From: Spartinivicinus marinus
Lineage (GTDB): Bacteria; Pseudomonadota; Gammaproteobacteria; Pseudomonadales; Zooshikellaceae
Length of the DNA stretch: 64,000 nucleotides
Direction of reading: 5' to 3'
Assembly (NCBI RefSeq): GCF_026309355.1
Contig: NZ_JAPJZK010000001.1
Span: forward strand, 1,426,001 to 1,490,000
The notes under the pieces were generated by a model that saw only the letters and a list, made by a program, of their open reading frames with translations, ran no database searches and was not told the DNA's origin. Made by a program: the position numbers and the translations under genes. The number at the start of each line of letters is the position of its first letter. The first letter of the stretch is position 1. Shown here piece by piece: positions 9,466 to 17,814 of the stretch.

Positions 9466-10368
9466 TTAATTACAAACTATCCCAGGCATAACCCATTTAT
9501 TTTCAGTGCCATCCGGATTTTGTTTACATAAGCCTTTAGCAAACAGGTTTTCTAGGTGATAGCCAAAGCTAGTATACTCAACCAAGTTTTGAGTATACTG
9601 CTGTGTTTGATTACCATAGCGCCCCAACTCTCCCAGCATAATAGAGAAATTAAAGTCAGTTTGCCCTTCTACAAATTGCTGATCTGCCTCTTGTAAATTA
9701 ATTGTTATCGGCCCACGAGGCCCTGGCACAGAAACATTTAAATATTCAACATCATATTTTCCATCAAAAAACTTCACTTCTTGATTAAGTTCTGTTGGCG
9801 AAAGGAAAGTCATTGCCGTTTTATAGTCTGTTACCTCAAATGTTTGAGAGGTAACGCCACGGTTAACGGTAATTTTTCCGGGAAGGATATCATGTAAGGC
9901 TCGCATTACTGCTTGCTCTTCGTCAGTAACGCTGCCACTACTCGCTACTTCTGGCAATGATTTATCACTAAAACGCTGATATGACTCTTTTACCATACCA
10001 ATAAAAAAGGTAACGGTTTCTTTTCTGGCAATCTCGTGAGCTTGCTCTTCAGTAAAACGTCTAGACATAAGCAAAGATGCTTTTTGTCCATAGTAAAAAC
10101 TTACTAAACTTTGAGTAACTGTAAATACAGCTGCATTACTAGAGTTCTTACTATTACCACCTTGTCTTATTTTTTCTCCATTGCCATAATCAAAAATAGT
10201 ACTTAAATCAAATCGACCATTTTCTTCGTTGGTTTTTGTTCTGCCGTTCCATTGAAATAAGTCGTGTGAAGCAAGCCCCATTACCCCTATATCTAAAACC
10301 CGAATTGGCTCTTGAGCAAAGCCAGTAGAGCAAAGAAAGGTGGCTAAAAATGCAAGTTTTTTTTTCAT
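9466..10368 (-). CDS. secreted protein of unknown function, probably iron-regulated
   Basis: I do not recognise the family. From the ATG at 10368 the product is 300 residues with a Sec signal peptide (MKKKLAFLATFLCSTGFAQ). The mature chain starts with EPIRVLDIGVMGLASHDLFQW and has two Cys only near the C-terminus (GLCKQNPDG and GIVCN), suggesting one disulfide. There are no membrane segments. A longer frame from 10455 has no signal peptide at its start and crosses a hairpin, so I prefer 10368. A Fur-box-like sequence lies about 100 bases upstream between plausible -35 and -10 elements, suggesting induction under iron limitation. It may be a surface or extracellular protein for iron-poor conditions. 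Confidence 0.75.
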   Translation of the reverse strand: MKKKLAFLATFLCSTGFAQEPIRVLDIGVMGLASHDLFQWNGRTKTNEENGRFDLSTIFDYGNGEKIRQGGNSKNSSNAAVFTVTQSLVSFYYGQKASLLMSRRFTEEQAHEIARKETVTFFIGMVKESYQRFSDKSLPEVASSGSVTDEEQAVMRALHDILPGKITVNRGVTSQTFEVTDYKTAMTFLSPTELNQEVKFFDGKYDVEYLNVSVPGPRGPITINLQEADQQFVEGQTDFNFSIMLGELGRYGNQTQQYTQNLVEYTSFGYHLENLFAKGLCKQNPDGTENKWVMPGIVCN

Positions 10369-10404
10369 TTTATAAACCTGTATTCCTTGGTGATTAAAAT
10401 TAGG

Positions 10405-10436
10405 CCACCTTTGAAGGACGCACTTCTTAAAGGTGG
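10405..10436 (-). promoter_or_regulatory. stem-loop in the 5' leader of the secreted protein
   Basis: CCACCTTT (10405-10412) pairs with AAAGGTGG (10429-10436), and the inner GAAG/CTTC can extend the stem. It lies between the Fur-box promoter and the start at 10368, so it would be in the untranslated leader and could affect mRNA stability or translation. Confidence 0.5.
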
Positions 10437-10459
10437 TATTAATTAAGGAAACCAAGCTT

Positions 10460-10489
10460 ATAAAAAATGATTCTCATTTACAACAAATA
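10460..10489 (-). promoter_or_regulatory. promoter with Fur-box-like operator
   Basis: On the minus strand TTGTTG (-35) and TATAAG (-10) are 18 bases apart, and the spacer contains AATGAGAATCATT (10466-10478), very close to the core of the Fur consensus GATAATGATAATCATTATC. A repressor bound there would block RNA polymerase. This is a pattern match, not a measured site. Confidence 0.6.
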
Positions 10490-10558
10490 AATGTAACTAA
10501 GTGTATCTAGTAAATTGCGCTAAATTACGACCAAAACAAAGGGCATTAATAGGTAATG

Positions 10559-11332
10559 TTAATTTGTTGATAGGACATACTTCTCACGTCTTACTTGCTT
10601 TACAGAAAACCCTTCCTTTACTTGTAACTGTGTAGCCGCTTCATCAATCATTGCCGGATTGCCGCACAAAAACACAATGGTTTCTTCTGAATTCAATTTC
10701 AGTTCTGGTAGCAGTGTTTGTACATAGCCTTTTTTTTGATTATAGCAGTCATTTAAATGCAAATACTCACCATCAACAAACAACTGATCAGATATTTCCC
10801 GACTAAAACAAACCCAATAATGTACATTGCTAAACTCTGCTGCCAGCTCTGTAAACTCTTGGTGATAAAATAAATGGACCGGCGTTCTAATACCCATAAC
10901 CACATCAATTTGATATGCTTGCTGCGCCAATTGGCGAAGTTCTGGAAGCATCGCTCTATAAGGAGCAATACCGGTGCCAGTACCTACCAATACAATACGT
11001 TTAGGTGGCTGCTCTGGTAATATCAATCTACCATAGGGCCCAGCCATTTCTAATTGATCACCTGGCTGCATATTGGTTAAATATTGACTGGCTCGCCCTC
11101 CTTCAACTAAGGCGACTGATATTTCCAATAATCCTTGATGTTGTGCCAATACTGGTGTTGAAGCTATGCTATAACTTCTCTTAAGAATTCGTTGCTGCCA
11201 AGGAATTTGCAGTGAAATAAATTGCCCAGCAATAAATTGGAAGTTTTTATCTGGGAGTGAAAAGCGGAAGCCAACTACATTTTCAGCAAGTTCATATTGC
11301 TCTACCAACGTCATCTGATAAGTTGGTCCCAT
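10559..11332 (-). CDS. ferredoxin/flavodoxin-NADP+ reductase family protein
   Basis: Flavoprotein that passes electrons between NAD(P)H and ferredoxin or flavodoxin. Motifs in order: RSYSIAS (FAD-binding RxYS) near residue 53, GPYGRL, VGTGTGIAPYRAML (NAD(P) pyrophosphate binding) near 115, and CGNPAMIDEA near 225. The length of 257 residues fits Fpr. The C-terminus (REKYVLSTN) differs from the E. coli Fpr ending, so cofactor preference is unsure. A very good ribosome binding site, GGGAGG, lies seven bases before the ATG. A 10-bp inverted repeat just upstream (11370-11413) may be regulatory. Confidence 0.85.
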   Translation of the reverse strand: MGPTYQMTLVEQYELAENVVGFRFSLPDKNFQFIAGQFISLQIPWQQRILKRSYSIASTPVLAQHQGLLEISVALVEGGRASQYLTNMQPGDQLEMAGPYGRLILPEQPPKRIVLVGTGTGIAPYRAMLPELRQLAQQAYQIDVVMGIRTPVHLFYHQEFTELAAEFSNVHYWVCFSREISDQLFVDGEYLHLNDCYNQKKGYVQTLLPELKLNSEETIVFLCGNPAMIDEAATQLQVKEGFSVKQVRREKYVLSTN

Positions 11333-11369
11333 TATTAGCCTCCCTTTCCTGACTTATTCAGTCTTCACC

Positions 11370-11413
11370 GTATATACTCCTCGCTTATGTTACCCTTCGC
11401 TGTGAGTATATAC
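11370..11413. repeat. inverted repeat upstream of the ferredoxin reductase gene
   Basis: GTATATACTC (11370-11379) and GAGTATATAC (11404-11413) are perfect complements. The loop contains ACCCTTCGC, resembling the ends of the dispersed repeat family seen elsewhere in the window. It could be an operator or a short repeat-family member. Confidence 0.55.
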
Positions 11414-11470
11414 CGCTTATTTTATACCTAAAAATGAGTCGTGATGGATATATCTTACCGTTAAATAACC

Positions 11471-12031
11471 TCATATGCTATTTTTGCGGCTGCTATCGAA
11501 AGATAAATGGTGTTCTTCCAAACTGCGCAACATCTTTGCCAGACAAAAGCGAATGGGTCTAACCAGCTCTAAATAAGCTTTACTAAAGCATTGCTCAGTC
11601 ATTAGCTGCTGTTTTTTAGCACAGATTAAATAATGACACCCTTCATCAAACAGTAATACCATTCGAATTAACTGCCAAACTGTTGGATCATTCCAAGGAA
11701 TATCTACCATTTTTTTCTGTTTTGATAAAAATTTTAGCCAGTTAAGCATTTCATTTTGGTAGTGATTTTTGATTTGACTGACATAATGATTAAGTAAATG
11801 ATGCTTTTCTTCTAGAAGCTTATTCCATTCCTGACGCAGTTCATTTTGAATTATTATTTTTGCTCGATTATTAGGTGCTTGATGAGTATGACGCAAAATA
11901 TCTGCAAGATAACTGACATCAGGCCGGTGCCGTGCAGCTTCTGGGTGAAAGAACTGTTTATAACCTAATGATGTTGATAGTTGAACAACACCAAAGAAAG
12001 GCTTATCTGAAGTTGGACTGACATCTAACAT
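11471..12031 (-). CDS. hypothetical protein, 186 residues
   Basis: Not recognised. Soluble, predicted mostly helical, rich in Leu, His, Gln and Lys, with no signal peptide or membrane segment. The middle (about 55-110) has the heptad-like character of a short coiled coil (LRQEWNKLLEEKHHLLNHYV). An SD-like GGAG lies ten bases before the start. It is transcribed in the same direction as the ferredoxin reductase gene, 138 bases upstream of it. Confidence 0.65.
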   Translation of the reverse strand: MLDVSPTSDKPFFGVVQLSTSLGYKQFFHPEAARHRPDVSYLADILRHTHQAPNNRAKIIIQNELRQEWNKLLEEKHHLLNHYVSQIKNHYQNEMLNWLKFLSKQKKMVDIPWNDPTVWQLIRMVLLFDEGCHYLICAKKQQLMTEQCFSKAYLELVRPIRFCLAKMLRSLEEHHLSFDSSRKNSI

Positions 12032-12517
12032 CCTTCATGATCTCCACTCATTCCTCTTTTCTTTATTTTCCAGCTCACATAATTATTAGAAACATTTTTA
12101 TGGTAATATTCATAGCGATCATCATACCCCTTATACTAACCCTAGGTTATCAGGCCGCTGTAGATAAAAGCCGGTAGTAAAAATTTGTGGTACTAATATT
12201 TTCAGCATTCTGCCACTCCACTACTGCCGTTTATAGGAGCTAGCTCACAGCAAGCTGAGTCTTTACAATTCAATTTAAAAATTATGTTTGTTTCGACGTT
12301 TCCCCTTAGAGAGCCATCAACTACTGCTTACTCATATAGCTTATTAGTCCTGCTGAAAAATCAGTCAGCCCTCAGCACTATACTCACAGTGAAGCGTATA
12401 TGTGGTGAGCCTTTTAGTATTATGTAGTTATACTTCACTAACTGTGTTTATTAGGGCAACAAACCTATACTATAGTTCACTTGGTTTTCCCTAAGTGTTC
12501 AACCTGGAGCAAACTTT
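12032..12517. other. 486-base intergenic region upstream of cdsA
   Basis: No supported gene. An imperfect inverted repeat (CACAGTGAAGCGTATA at about 12386 against TATACTTCACTAACTGTG ending near 12446) precedes cdsA. A 25-codon hydrophobic frame (12100-12177, starting MVIFIAIIIPLIL) could encode a tiny membrane peptide but lacks a ribosome binding site. Confidence 0.4.
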
Positions 12518-13441
12518 ATGTCGTTACCCCCTGTTATCCTACAGGTATTTGCAGGCATTTATGGGTTATTAACCCTTGCATCTCTTGTCTGCTATGGGCT
12601 CAGCTTGAGGCAAAGAGATGTTACAGAGCTTAAACAACGAATCGTGTCCTGGTGGGTAATGGTGTCGGTTATTTTAGCCTCCTTTGCTCTAGGCGAAGGC
12701 TTTACTATTGCCACAATTGGCGTATTAAGCTATCTGGCCTTTAAAGAGTTTGTTTCAATAATCCCTACCCGTCGGACAGACCATCGGCCAATTTTTTGGG
12801 CCTATATCGCTATTCCCATCCAGTTTTACTGGATCTATATCGGTTGGTACGGCATGTTTATTATTTTTATTCCGCTGTATATGATGCTGTTTATCCCCAT
12901 GAGAATGGTGCTCATAGGTAATACCAAACAGTTCACTGTCGCCGCTAGCACGATTAACTGGTTATTGCTGCTCACCGTTTTTTCTTTAGGCCACATGGCT
13001 TTTTTAATTCAGTTGCCTGCCAATGAAGGCGTACCATCAGGCTTAGGACTAGTCTTATTTTTATTGTTACTTACCCAGTTTAATGATGTTGCTCAGTTCA
13101 CTTTTGGTAAGCTCTTTGGCAAAAACAAAGTACTAGCGACAGTAAGCCCTAAAAAAACAGTTGAAGGTTTGTTAGGGGGTATATTGGCAACAACCCTACT
13201 AGCTGTACTGATTGCCCCACTATTAACCCCTTTAAATCTAACGTATAGCATTTGTGCTGGTTTGCTAATCAGTCTCTTTGGATTTATTGGCGATGTTTCG
13301 ATTTCTGCAGTAAAGCGAGATTTAGGGATTAAAGATGCCGGTTCTATGATACCTGGCCATGGCGGTGTTTTAGATCGTGTTGATAGCTTAACCTTCACTG
13401 CTCCTTTATTTTTCCATTTCATTCGTTATTTACATTATTAA
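12518..13441 (+). CDS. cdsA: phosphatidate cytidylyltransferase
   Basis: Integral membrane enzyme that makes CDP-diacylglycerol from CTP and phosphatidic acid, the branch point of phospholipid synthesis. The 307 residues form about eight membrane segments and end with the CdsA signature SAVKRDLGIKDAGSMIPGHG then GVLDRVD, including the metal-binding KD and DR residues. The N-terminal layout and pairing with an acyltransferase resemble the E. coli ynbB-type paralogues rather than the essential cdsA near rseP, so this may be a second copy. A CTGGAG ribosome binding site lies upstream. The PlsC-like gene follows 36 bases downstream. Confidence 0.88.
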   Translation: MSLPPVILQVFAGIYGLLTLASLVCYGLSLRQRDVTELKQRIVSWWVMVSVILASFALGEGFTIATIGVLSYLAFKEFVSIIPTRRTDHRPIFWAYIAIPIQFYWIYIGWYGMFIIFIPLYMMLFIPMRMVLIGNTKQFTVAASTINWLLLLTVFSLGHMAFLIQLPANEGVPSGLGLVLFLLLLTQFNDVAQFTFGKLFGKNKVLATVSPKKTVEGLLGGILATTLLAVLIAPLLTPLNLTYSICAGLLISLFGFIGDVSISAVKRDLGIKDAGSMIPGHGGVLDRVDSLTFTAPLFFHFIRYLHY

Positions 13442-13477
13442 CCAATCAATCTTTTAAAAAACCGGAAATATCTACTA

Positions 13478-14122
13478 ATGAAAAACTGGCTAAAAATTCT
13501 ATTTTTTGCATTACTGGTCAGGCCAATTGTATTTTTCATTATAGGCCTTAATGTTCATCACAAAAAAAATCTGCCAGATGAAGGTTCCGCCATTCTAGCA
13601 GCCAATCATAATAGCCATTTGGATACACTGGTGTTAATGAGTTTATTTCCTCTTACACAGCTATACCGCTTACGTCCTGTTGCAGCTGCTGATTATTTTA
13701 TGAAAAATCGCTGGGTTCGCTGGTTTTCGTTACGAGTTTTAAATATCATCCCCCTTCATCGAGACGGCTCTATTCCTAAAGAATCTATATTAAGCGAGTG
13801 CCATCAAGCATTAGCCGATGGTGATATTTTAATCCTGTTTCCCGAGGGCAGCCGTGGCAAGCCTGAACAGCTAGGAGAGTTCAAAAAAGGAATTTTTCAT
13901 CTGGCCAATGCCCATCCAACTGCCAAGGTTATCCCTGTTTTTACCTATGGCTTAGGTAAGTCACTTCCTAAAGGGGAAAAGCTGCTGGTGCCTTTCTTTA
14001 GCGATGTAGTCATTGGGTCTCCGCTTGATCAGCATGACGACAGCCAGACATTCATGACAGCGCTGAACCAACAAATGCAACAGCTTTCAAAGCAAGTTAA
14101 TACGGGGCGAATTCTAGACTAG
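13478..14122 (+). CDS. 1-acyl-glycerol-3-phosphate acyltransferase-like (PlsC family) protein
   Basis: Acyltransferase of the PlsC/LPLAT family. It has an N-terminal hydrophobic anchor (LKILFFALLVRPIVFFIIG), the catalytic HX4D motif in ANHNSHLDT near residue 43 and the substrate-binding FPEGSRG near residue 126. The length of 214 residues is normal. It follows a CdsA-type gene closely, so the two probably supply a phosphatidic-acid to CDP-diacylglycerol step together. The exact acyl acceptor is not determinable. Confidence 0.87.
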   Translation: MKNWLKILFFALLVRPIVFFIIGLNVHHKKNLPDEGSAILAANHNSHLDTLVLMSLFPLTQLYRLRPVAAADYFMKNRWVRWFSLRVLNIIPLHRDGSIPKESILSECHQALADGDILILFPEGSRGKPEQLGEFKKGIFHLANAHPTAKVIPVFTYGLGKSLPKGEKLLVPFFSDVVIGSPLDQHDDSQTFMTALNQQMQQLSKQVNTGRILD

Positions 14123-14455
14123 TGGCACATAAAGTAAGCTAAAACCAGGAAGTACACACCCACCATAGGACATGCTTTCAACAAGCCACCAGCATGTCTA
14201 CACAATGCCTTGATTGCTAATCTACCAAAAGGCTAGAGGCAGCAAACAACTATTAGAGCTGCCCCATAAGTGCTGCTTATCAGCAACTTGCATTTTTCAT
14301 CAGTAGAATTTATTTTACTGCCTATTTTTCAATTATGTTTCGGCAACTACTTACAAAAATAGGTGGGTTTCACAATTTATAAGTGATCCATTTAATATAA
14401 AATTGTTCAAAATTTAACCATACAGACAAGTTGTTACGTTTCGAGGAATACATTA
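14123..14455. other. 333-base intergenic region
   Basis: No gene seen. GACATGCT (14169-14176) and AGCATGTC (14191-14198) form an 8-bp hairpin downstream of the acyltransferase gene, without a T-run. The right half is AT-rich and should contain the promoter of the next gene. Confidence 0.4.
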
Positions 14456-15196
14456 ATGAAGTTTGACCGTTGTATCGCAGTTTTATTCGCCATTGTTGCT
14501 TTAACATCAAACATATCATCCGCTCAATCAATCCACTTGGTGACAGAGCCTTTCCCTCCTTTAAATATGACTATCACGGATAGCACCTACGGTCGCAACC
14601 AAAAAGTGACTGGCTTTGCCACAGAGATTGTTCGCGAAGTATTCAATCGTACCAGCAGCGACCTGGAAATCACTTTATATGCATCCTGGGATCGAGGCTT
14701 TAATAAAGCATTAACCAAACAAAATTACGGTATTTATTCCACATTCAGAACCCCTGAACGTGAGAGTAAATTCAAATGGGTAGGCCCTTTATTTATGGAA
14801 GATTGGATTATTTTAGCCAACCCTGAAAGCAACATTAAAATCAGCAAATTGGAAGACTTAAATAAATATCGCGTCGGTAGTTTTGAGTCTGACCCAATTA
14901 GCGACTACTTGAAAGACAAGGGCGTTAAAATAGAAACTGCAGAAAACGATGTAGTTAATGCAACTAAGTTAAAGCTCAAAAAAATAGATTTATGGGCAAC
15001 TAGCTCGCTATCAGGGCCATATATCGCCAAACGTCACCAGCTTAATTTAACAAATGTGTACACATTTAACTCAAATGGTTTATGGCTAGCCATGAACAAA
15101 AACACTGATGATCAAACCATCCAACAGTTAAACGCTTCGTTAAAGCAAATGCAAAATAGAGGTGAAGTGAAAAAGATTATTAGCCAATATAAATAG
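14456..15196 (+). CDS. periplasmic solute-binding protein, SBP_bac_3 type
   Basis: Family-3 extracellular solute-binding fold (amino-acid type). It has a Sec signal peptide (cleavage probably after SSAQS), the opening beta strand IHLVTEPFPPLNM and the loop GFATEIVREVF typical of the family. No permease or ATPase gene adjoins it, so it is either an orphan receptor or one of the numerous PAAT-like periplasmic proteins common in marine gammaproteobacteria. The start is given by GAGGA upstream of ATG 14456. A strong terminator follows. Confidence 0.82.
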   Translation: MKFDRCIAVLFAIVALTSNISSAQSIHLVTEPFPPLNMTITDSTYGRNQKVTGFATEIVREVFNRTSSDLEITLYASWDRGFNKALTKQNYGIYSTFRTPERESKFKWVGPLFMEDWIILANPESNIKISKLEDLNKYRVGSFESDPISDYLKDKGVKIETAENDVVNATKLKLKKIDLWATSSLSGPYIAKRHQLNLTNVYTFNSNGLWLAMNKNTDDQTIQQLNASLKQMQNRGEVKKIISQYK

Positions 15197-15243
15197 TTGG
15201 TAACAGCCACTCACTGACGAGTAATCCATCTCTATGGATTGTT

Positions 15244-15273
15244 AAAAGCCATTGCAACTGCAATGGCTTTTTA
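15244..15273 (+). terminator. rho-independent terminator
   Basis: AAAAGCCATTGCA (15244-15256) pairs with TGCAATGGCTTTT (15259-15271) and is followed by T residues. It ends the solute-binding protein transcript before tdk. Confidence 0.85.
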
Positions 15274-15341
15274 GTTTTGCCTCTATGGTTTGCAAAAGGT
15301 ATATTGTGCTCCATTATTCAAAATACCAGGCTTAAAACACA

Positions 15342-15932
15342 GTGGCACAACTTTACTTCTACTACTCCACCATGAATGCAGGCAAGTCCACTTCTTTACT
15401 GCAATCAGCCTATAACTACAAAGAGCGCGGGATGAATGCCCTTTTATTCACTGCTGCTATCGATGACCGCTATACAGTAGGTACCATTACCTCAAGAATC
15501 GGCTTACAAGCTCCAGCACAACTATTTAGCGAGTCTAGCAATTTGCTGACAGAAGTGGCCAACTTACACAATCAGGAAGCCATAGACTGTGTGTTATTAG
15601 ATGAAGCCCAGTTCTTAACTCGCGAGCAAGTTCAACAGCTGTGTCAGGTAGTAGATCAGCTCAATATTCCAGTCCTGTGTTATGGGTTAAGAACTGACTT
15701 TCAGGGGGAGTTATTTGAGGGCAGCCGATATCTACTAGCTTGGGCTGAAAAGCTTTCTGAGCTAAAAACAGTGTGTCATTGCGGCAGTAAAGCCATAATG
15801 GTAGTTCGCACCGGCGCAGATGGACAAGTTATCACCGAAGGTTCACAAGTAGAAATTGGCGGTAATGAGCGCTATGTTTCTTTATGTCGCCAGCATTTTC
15901 ATCAAGCGCAGCAAACCAAGTCGATTAATTAA
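15342..15932 (+). CDS. tdk: thymidine kinase
   Basis: Phosphorylates thymidine to dTMP in the salvage pathway. It has the P-loop STMNAGKST near residue 11, the Walker-B-like LLDEAQFLT near 87, the lasso/substrate segment [22 protein letters not shown] and a zinc knuckle (VCHCGSKA, with further Cys near LCRQH). The length of 196 residues is normal for type-II TK. Translation begins at GTG 15342 (family N-terminus [15 protein letters not shown]). A damaged copy of its 3' half lies 1.5 kb downstream. Confidence 0.94.
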   Translation: MAQLYFYYSTMNAGKSTSLLQSAYNYKERGMNALLFTAAIDDRYTVGTITSRIGLQAPAQLFSESSNLLTEVANLHNQEAIDCVLLDEAQFLTREQVQQLCQVVDQLNIPVLCYGLRTDFQGELFEGSRYLLAWAEKLSELKTVCHCGSKAIMVVRTGADGQVITEGSQVEIGGNERYVSLCRQHFHQAQQTKSIN

Positions 15933-15938
15933 TTAGCC

Positions 15939-15976
15939 GGCCTGATACACACCTGTCACTGTGTATCAAAAGGCCC
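15939..15976 (+). terminator. hairpin downstream of tdk
   Basis: GATACACA (15944-15951) pairs with TGTGTATC (15960-15967), extended by GGCC on the left and GGCC on the right. A C/T-rich run follows rather than a strong T-tract, so termination strength is uncertain. Confidence 0.55.
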
Positions 15977-15987
15977 TTTCTACCCAT

Positions 15988-16101
15988 TTATTCCTGGCTG
16001 CTTGGTACGACCTTTTTATAGGTACTCATCCACCCTCTGTCCGTTTCCTTCATTTCTGGATACAGACATAAGTAGCCACCTTTTTCCTTGGCGGATAACA
16101 T
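15988..16101 (-). CDS. possible 37-residue small protein
   Basis: An uninterrupted frame starting MLSAKEKGGYLCLYPEM and ending VVPSSQE. A CAGG lies four bases before the ATG. The residue composition is balanced and not like random AT-rich sequence, but I know no family. It could be a genuine small protein or the tail of a degraded gene. Confidence 0.25.
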   Translation of the reverse strand: MLSAKEKGGYLCLYPEMKETDRGWMSTYKKVVPSSQE

Positions 16102-16522
16102 GAAACCTGAAATATTTATTTTTGTTGTGAATATAGCAGTTTATAGGCATTTGGATAGTTTAGATTATCAGGCAGAGTTTTTTCTTATCATTATCCATCC
16201 GGTTCTTTATAGCTTTATTTTAACTTTTTATTGAAATTTAAGCCTTTTTTATTTCAGCCTTATGGAACAGTAAAAACATTAGATACGTACTTTTTTACGT
16301 CTAAATACACACAATACTATTGCAACATTTTATTTGAATACATTTTAGGTCTATCAAACAATATTCAACTTAAATTCACTAATACAAGATGCAAATATCT
16401 GCTATATTTCTCATCGATCGAAATTAATTAGTAGATTATTGACATAGTTTGTATAAAAGACAAGTAAGAGCTATACCCAAAGCGAAGGGTATATACCGGT
16501 CATTATCTTAAAAGGGAATATT

Positions 16523-16978
16523 ATGAGTAATGCCAGAGCTTTAAATTCAGGCCAAGTTTTACTTCCTACAAATCCACAAGATAAAAAAAACATCAACGAA
16601 GGGCTAGTTAGTCCAAATAACCAATTTCAACTTCAATACCAGAACGATGGAAATATTGTCCTTTATGAACAACTGAGTAAAGCCCCTAGAGAAGTAGTTC
16701 AAAATGGTGGCACAAACCATAAAATAACGCCAGCAACATCATATGCAATTGTTGCAGGCAATAAAGACCTAGATGGAAAATATAATGGACGGTTAGTGAT
16801 TGTTGATAATGGAAGTGCATTTTGGTATACAGATGCACAAGGGCCTAACAATTGTAATCTGTATTTAAATAACGATGGGGCTTTATACTTTGCTTTATCA
16901 GAAGATGGCAGCAAGACTATAGTGGATATTGCTAAGGGAACCTTTGTCAGCTCCGAAAAAAGAGCTAAAGCTAGCTAG
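16523..16978 (+). CDS. bulb-type (GNA-like) mannose-binding lectin domain protein
   Basis: A 151-residue single-domain protein. Residues 40-48 read QNDGNIVLY, an exact match to the monocot mannose-binding motif QxDxNxVxY. Two further beta-prism repeats (GRLVIVDNGSAFWYTD near 90 and CNLYLNNDGALYFAL near 112) look like degenerate versions with incomplete sugar sites. There is no signal peptide. Related domains occur in lectin-like bacteriocins, but the tandem second domain of those is absent here. It probably binds mannose-type glycans; whether it leaves the cell is unknown. Ribosome binding site AAAAGGGA precedes the ATG, and a terminator hairpin follows. Confidence 0.72.
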   Translation: MSNARALNSGQVLLPTNPQDKKNINEGLVSPNNQFQLQYQNDGNIVLYEQLSKAPREVVQNGGTNHKITPATSYAIVAGNKDLDGKYNGRLVIVDNGSAFWYTDAQGPNNCNLYLNNDGALYFALSEDGSKTIVDIAKGTFVSSEKRAKAS

Positions 16979-17004
16979 TTTTTAGTATAAACACGACTCT
17001 ACTT

Positions 17005-17040
17005 TTGAATCAGGAATGGATTTTTTCCATCCTGATTCAA
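17005..17040 (+). terminator. hairpin terminator after the lectin-like gene
   Basis: TTGAATCAGG (17005-17014) pairs with CCTGATTCAA (17031-17040), with the inner ATGGA/TCCAT extending the stem around a T-rich loop. There is no strong T-tract after the stem. Confidence 0.6.
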
Positions 17041-17083
17041 TTGTACGACAGTAATTGTTACAATCCTTAGTGTTAACTCCGCT

Positions 17084-17266
17084 CTAATCTGTCATATATC
17101 CTTCTGCCCAGTGACCTTTGCTAGCTTCATGTTCAGCGATATAGAATCCACTTTCTGCACCATCCTGAAGAGGATTAACTAACTTCTGAAAGTTCGAAAA
17201 CCCCGGTTGATAGATGAAAAAAAATCCATACCCCTTGTCCTGTATATTAAAGCTATTTTTCATCAT
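17084..17266 (-). CDS. possible 60-residue hypothetical protein
   Basis: A frame beginning MMKNSFNIQDKGYGFFFIYQ and ending GHWAEGYMTD. Composition (Gly, Gln, Glu, aromatic residues) looks protein-like, but there is no ribosome binding site and no known family. It lies in a region holding a broken tdk copy, so it may be a remnant of a larger gene. Confidence 0.28.
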   Translation of the reverse strand: MMKNSFNIQDKGYGFFFIYQPGFSNFQKLVNPLQDGAESGFYIAEHEASKGHWAEGYMTD

Positions 17267-17401
17267 AAGCGTTAGAGTGTCTAATGTGAATCTAATAATT
17301 TAAAAGCCATGGGGTTCCTGCATACTAGCTGAAGGGACACACTACAACGTTGTAAACAGGTTAGCTTTTGCCTCCAACGTTGTATTCTTGTAAGGAGTGA
17401 G

Positions 17402-17606
17402 GTAGTAAATCAGCTCCATATTCCAGTCCTATTCTATGGGCTATGCTATGGGCTAAGAACCGACTTTCAGGGGGATTTATTTGAGGGCAGCCGCTATCTA
17501 CTTGCTTGGGCGGAAAAGCTTTCTGAGTTAAAAGCAGCTTGTCATTGTGGCAGCTGGCGGTACGTACAGATGCAGACGGGCAAGTCATCACCGACGGCTC
17601 ATACAG
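17402..17606 (+). pseudogene. thymidine kinase fragment (decayed partial tdk duplicate)
   Basis: About 200 bases match the middle of the intact tdk (15649-15850) closely: both have TTCCAGTCCT, ACTTTCAGGGGGA, TTTGAGGGCAGCCG, GCTTGGGC and AAAGCTTTCTGAG in the same order and spacing. The copy carries a small duplication (CTATGGG repeated near 17440) and loses the reading frame after the CHCGS zinc-knuckle segment. No P-loop part exists upstream. It is therefore a non-functional partial duplicate or a relic of a second tdk. By eye the match is about 80-85%; this was not computed. Confidence 0.85.
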
Positions 17607-17814
17607 ATGATTCCCTCAAAGGGGTGGCTATAGCTGAATCTCGTCAAGGTGCTTCTTGTGAGTGGCTTGCTTGAACTCCGCTTTGTGCTGGTTGTTGGTT
17701 AAATAGCTTTGGAAAAGACCAGTTACTATTGTTGTAAAAATTGTCGAAAACATTTGATTTATTATTAATTACCCCCTATAAATCACTCTGGACTCACATG
17801 AATAAGAGAGAAAA

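Larger units (their letters stand above)
15933..16522. other. 590-base AT-rich intergenic region
   Basis: Contains the tdk hairpin, a 37-codon minus-strand frame at 15988-16101 (listed separately), an AT-rich stretch, and at 16474-16497 the small inverted repeat TATACCC-AAAGCGAA-GGGTATA, which resembles the dispersed repeat ends. The ribosome binding site of the lectin-like gene (AAAAGGGA) is at its right end. Confidence 0.5.
16979..17814. other. 835-base region of remnants between lectin-like gene and cold-shock gene
   Basis: Holds the lectin terminator, the doubtful 60-residue frame, two copies of the palindromic core CAACGTTGTA (17345-17354 as part of TACAACGTTGTA, and near 17373) and the tdk fragment. 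The rest, about 17610-17814, shows no gene. Confidence 0.5.

Noticed and set aside
16231-16431. 66-codon frame on the plus strand
   Set aside because: Phe/Tyr/Ile-rich translation of AT-rich spacer with no ribosome binding site.
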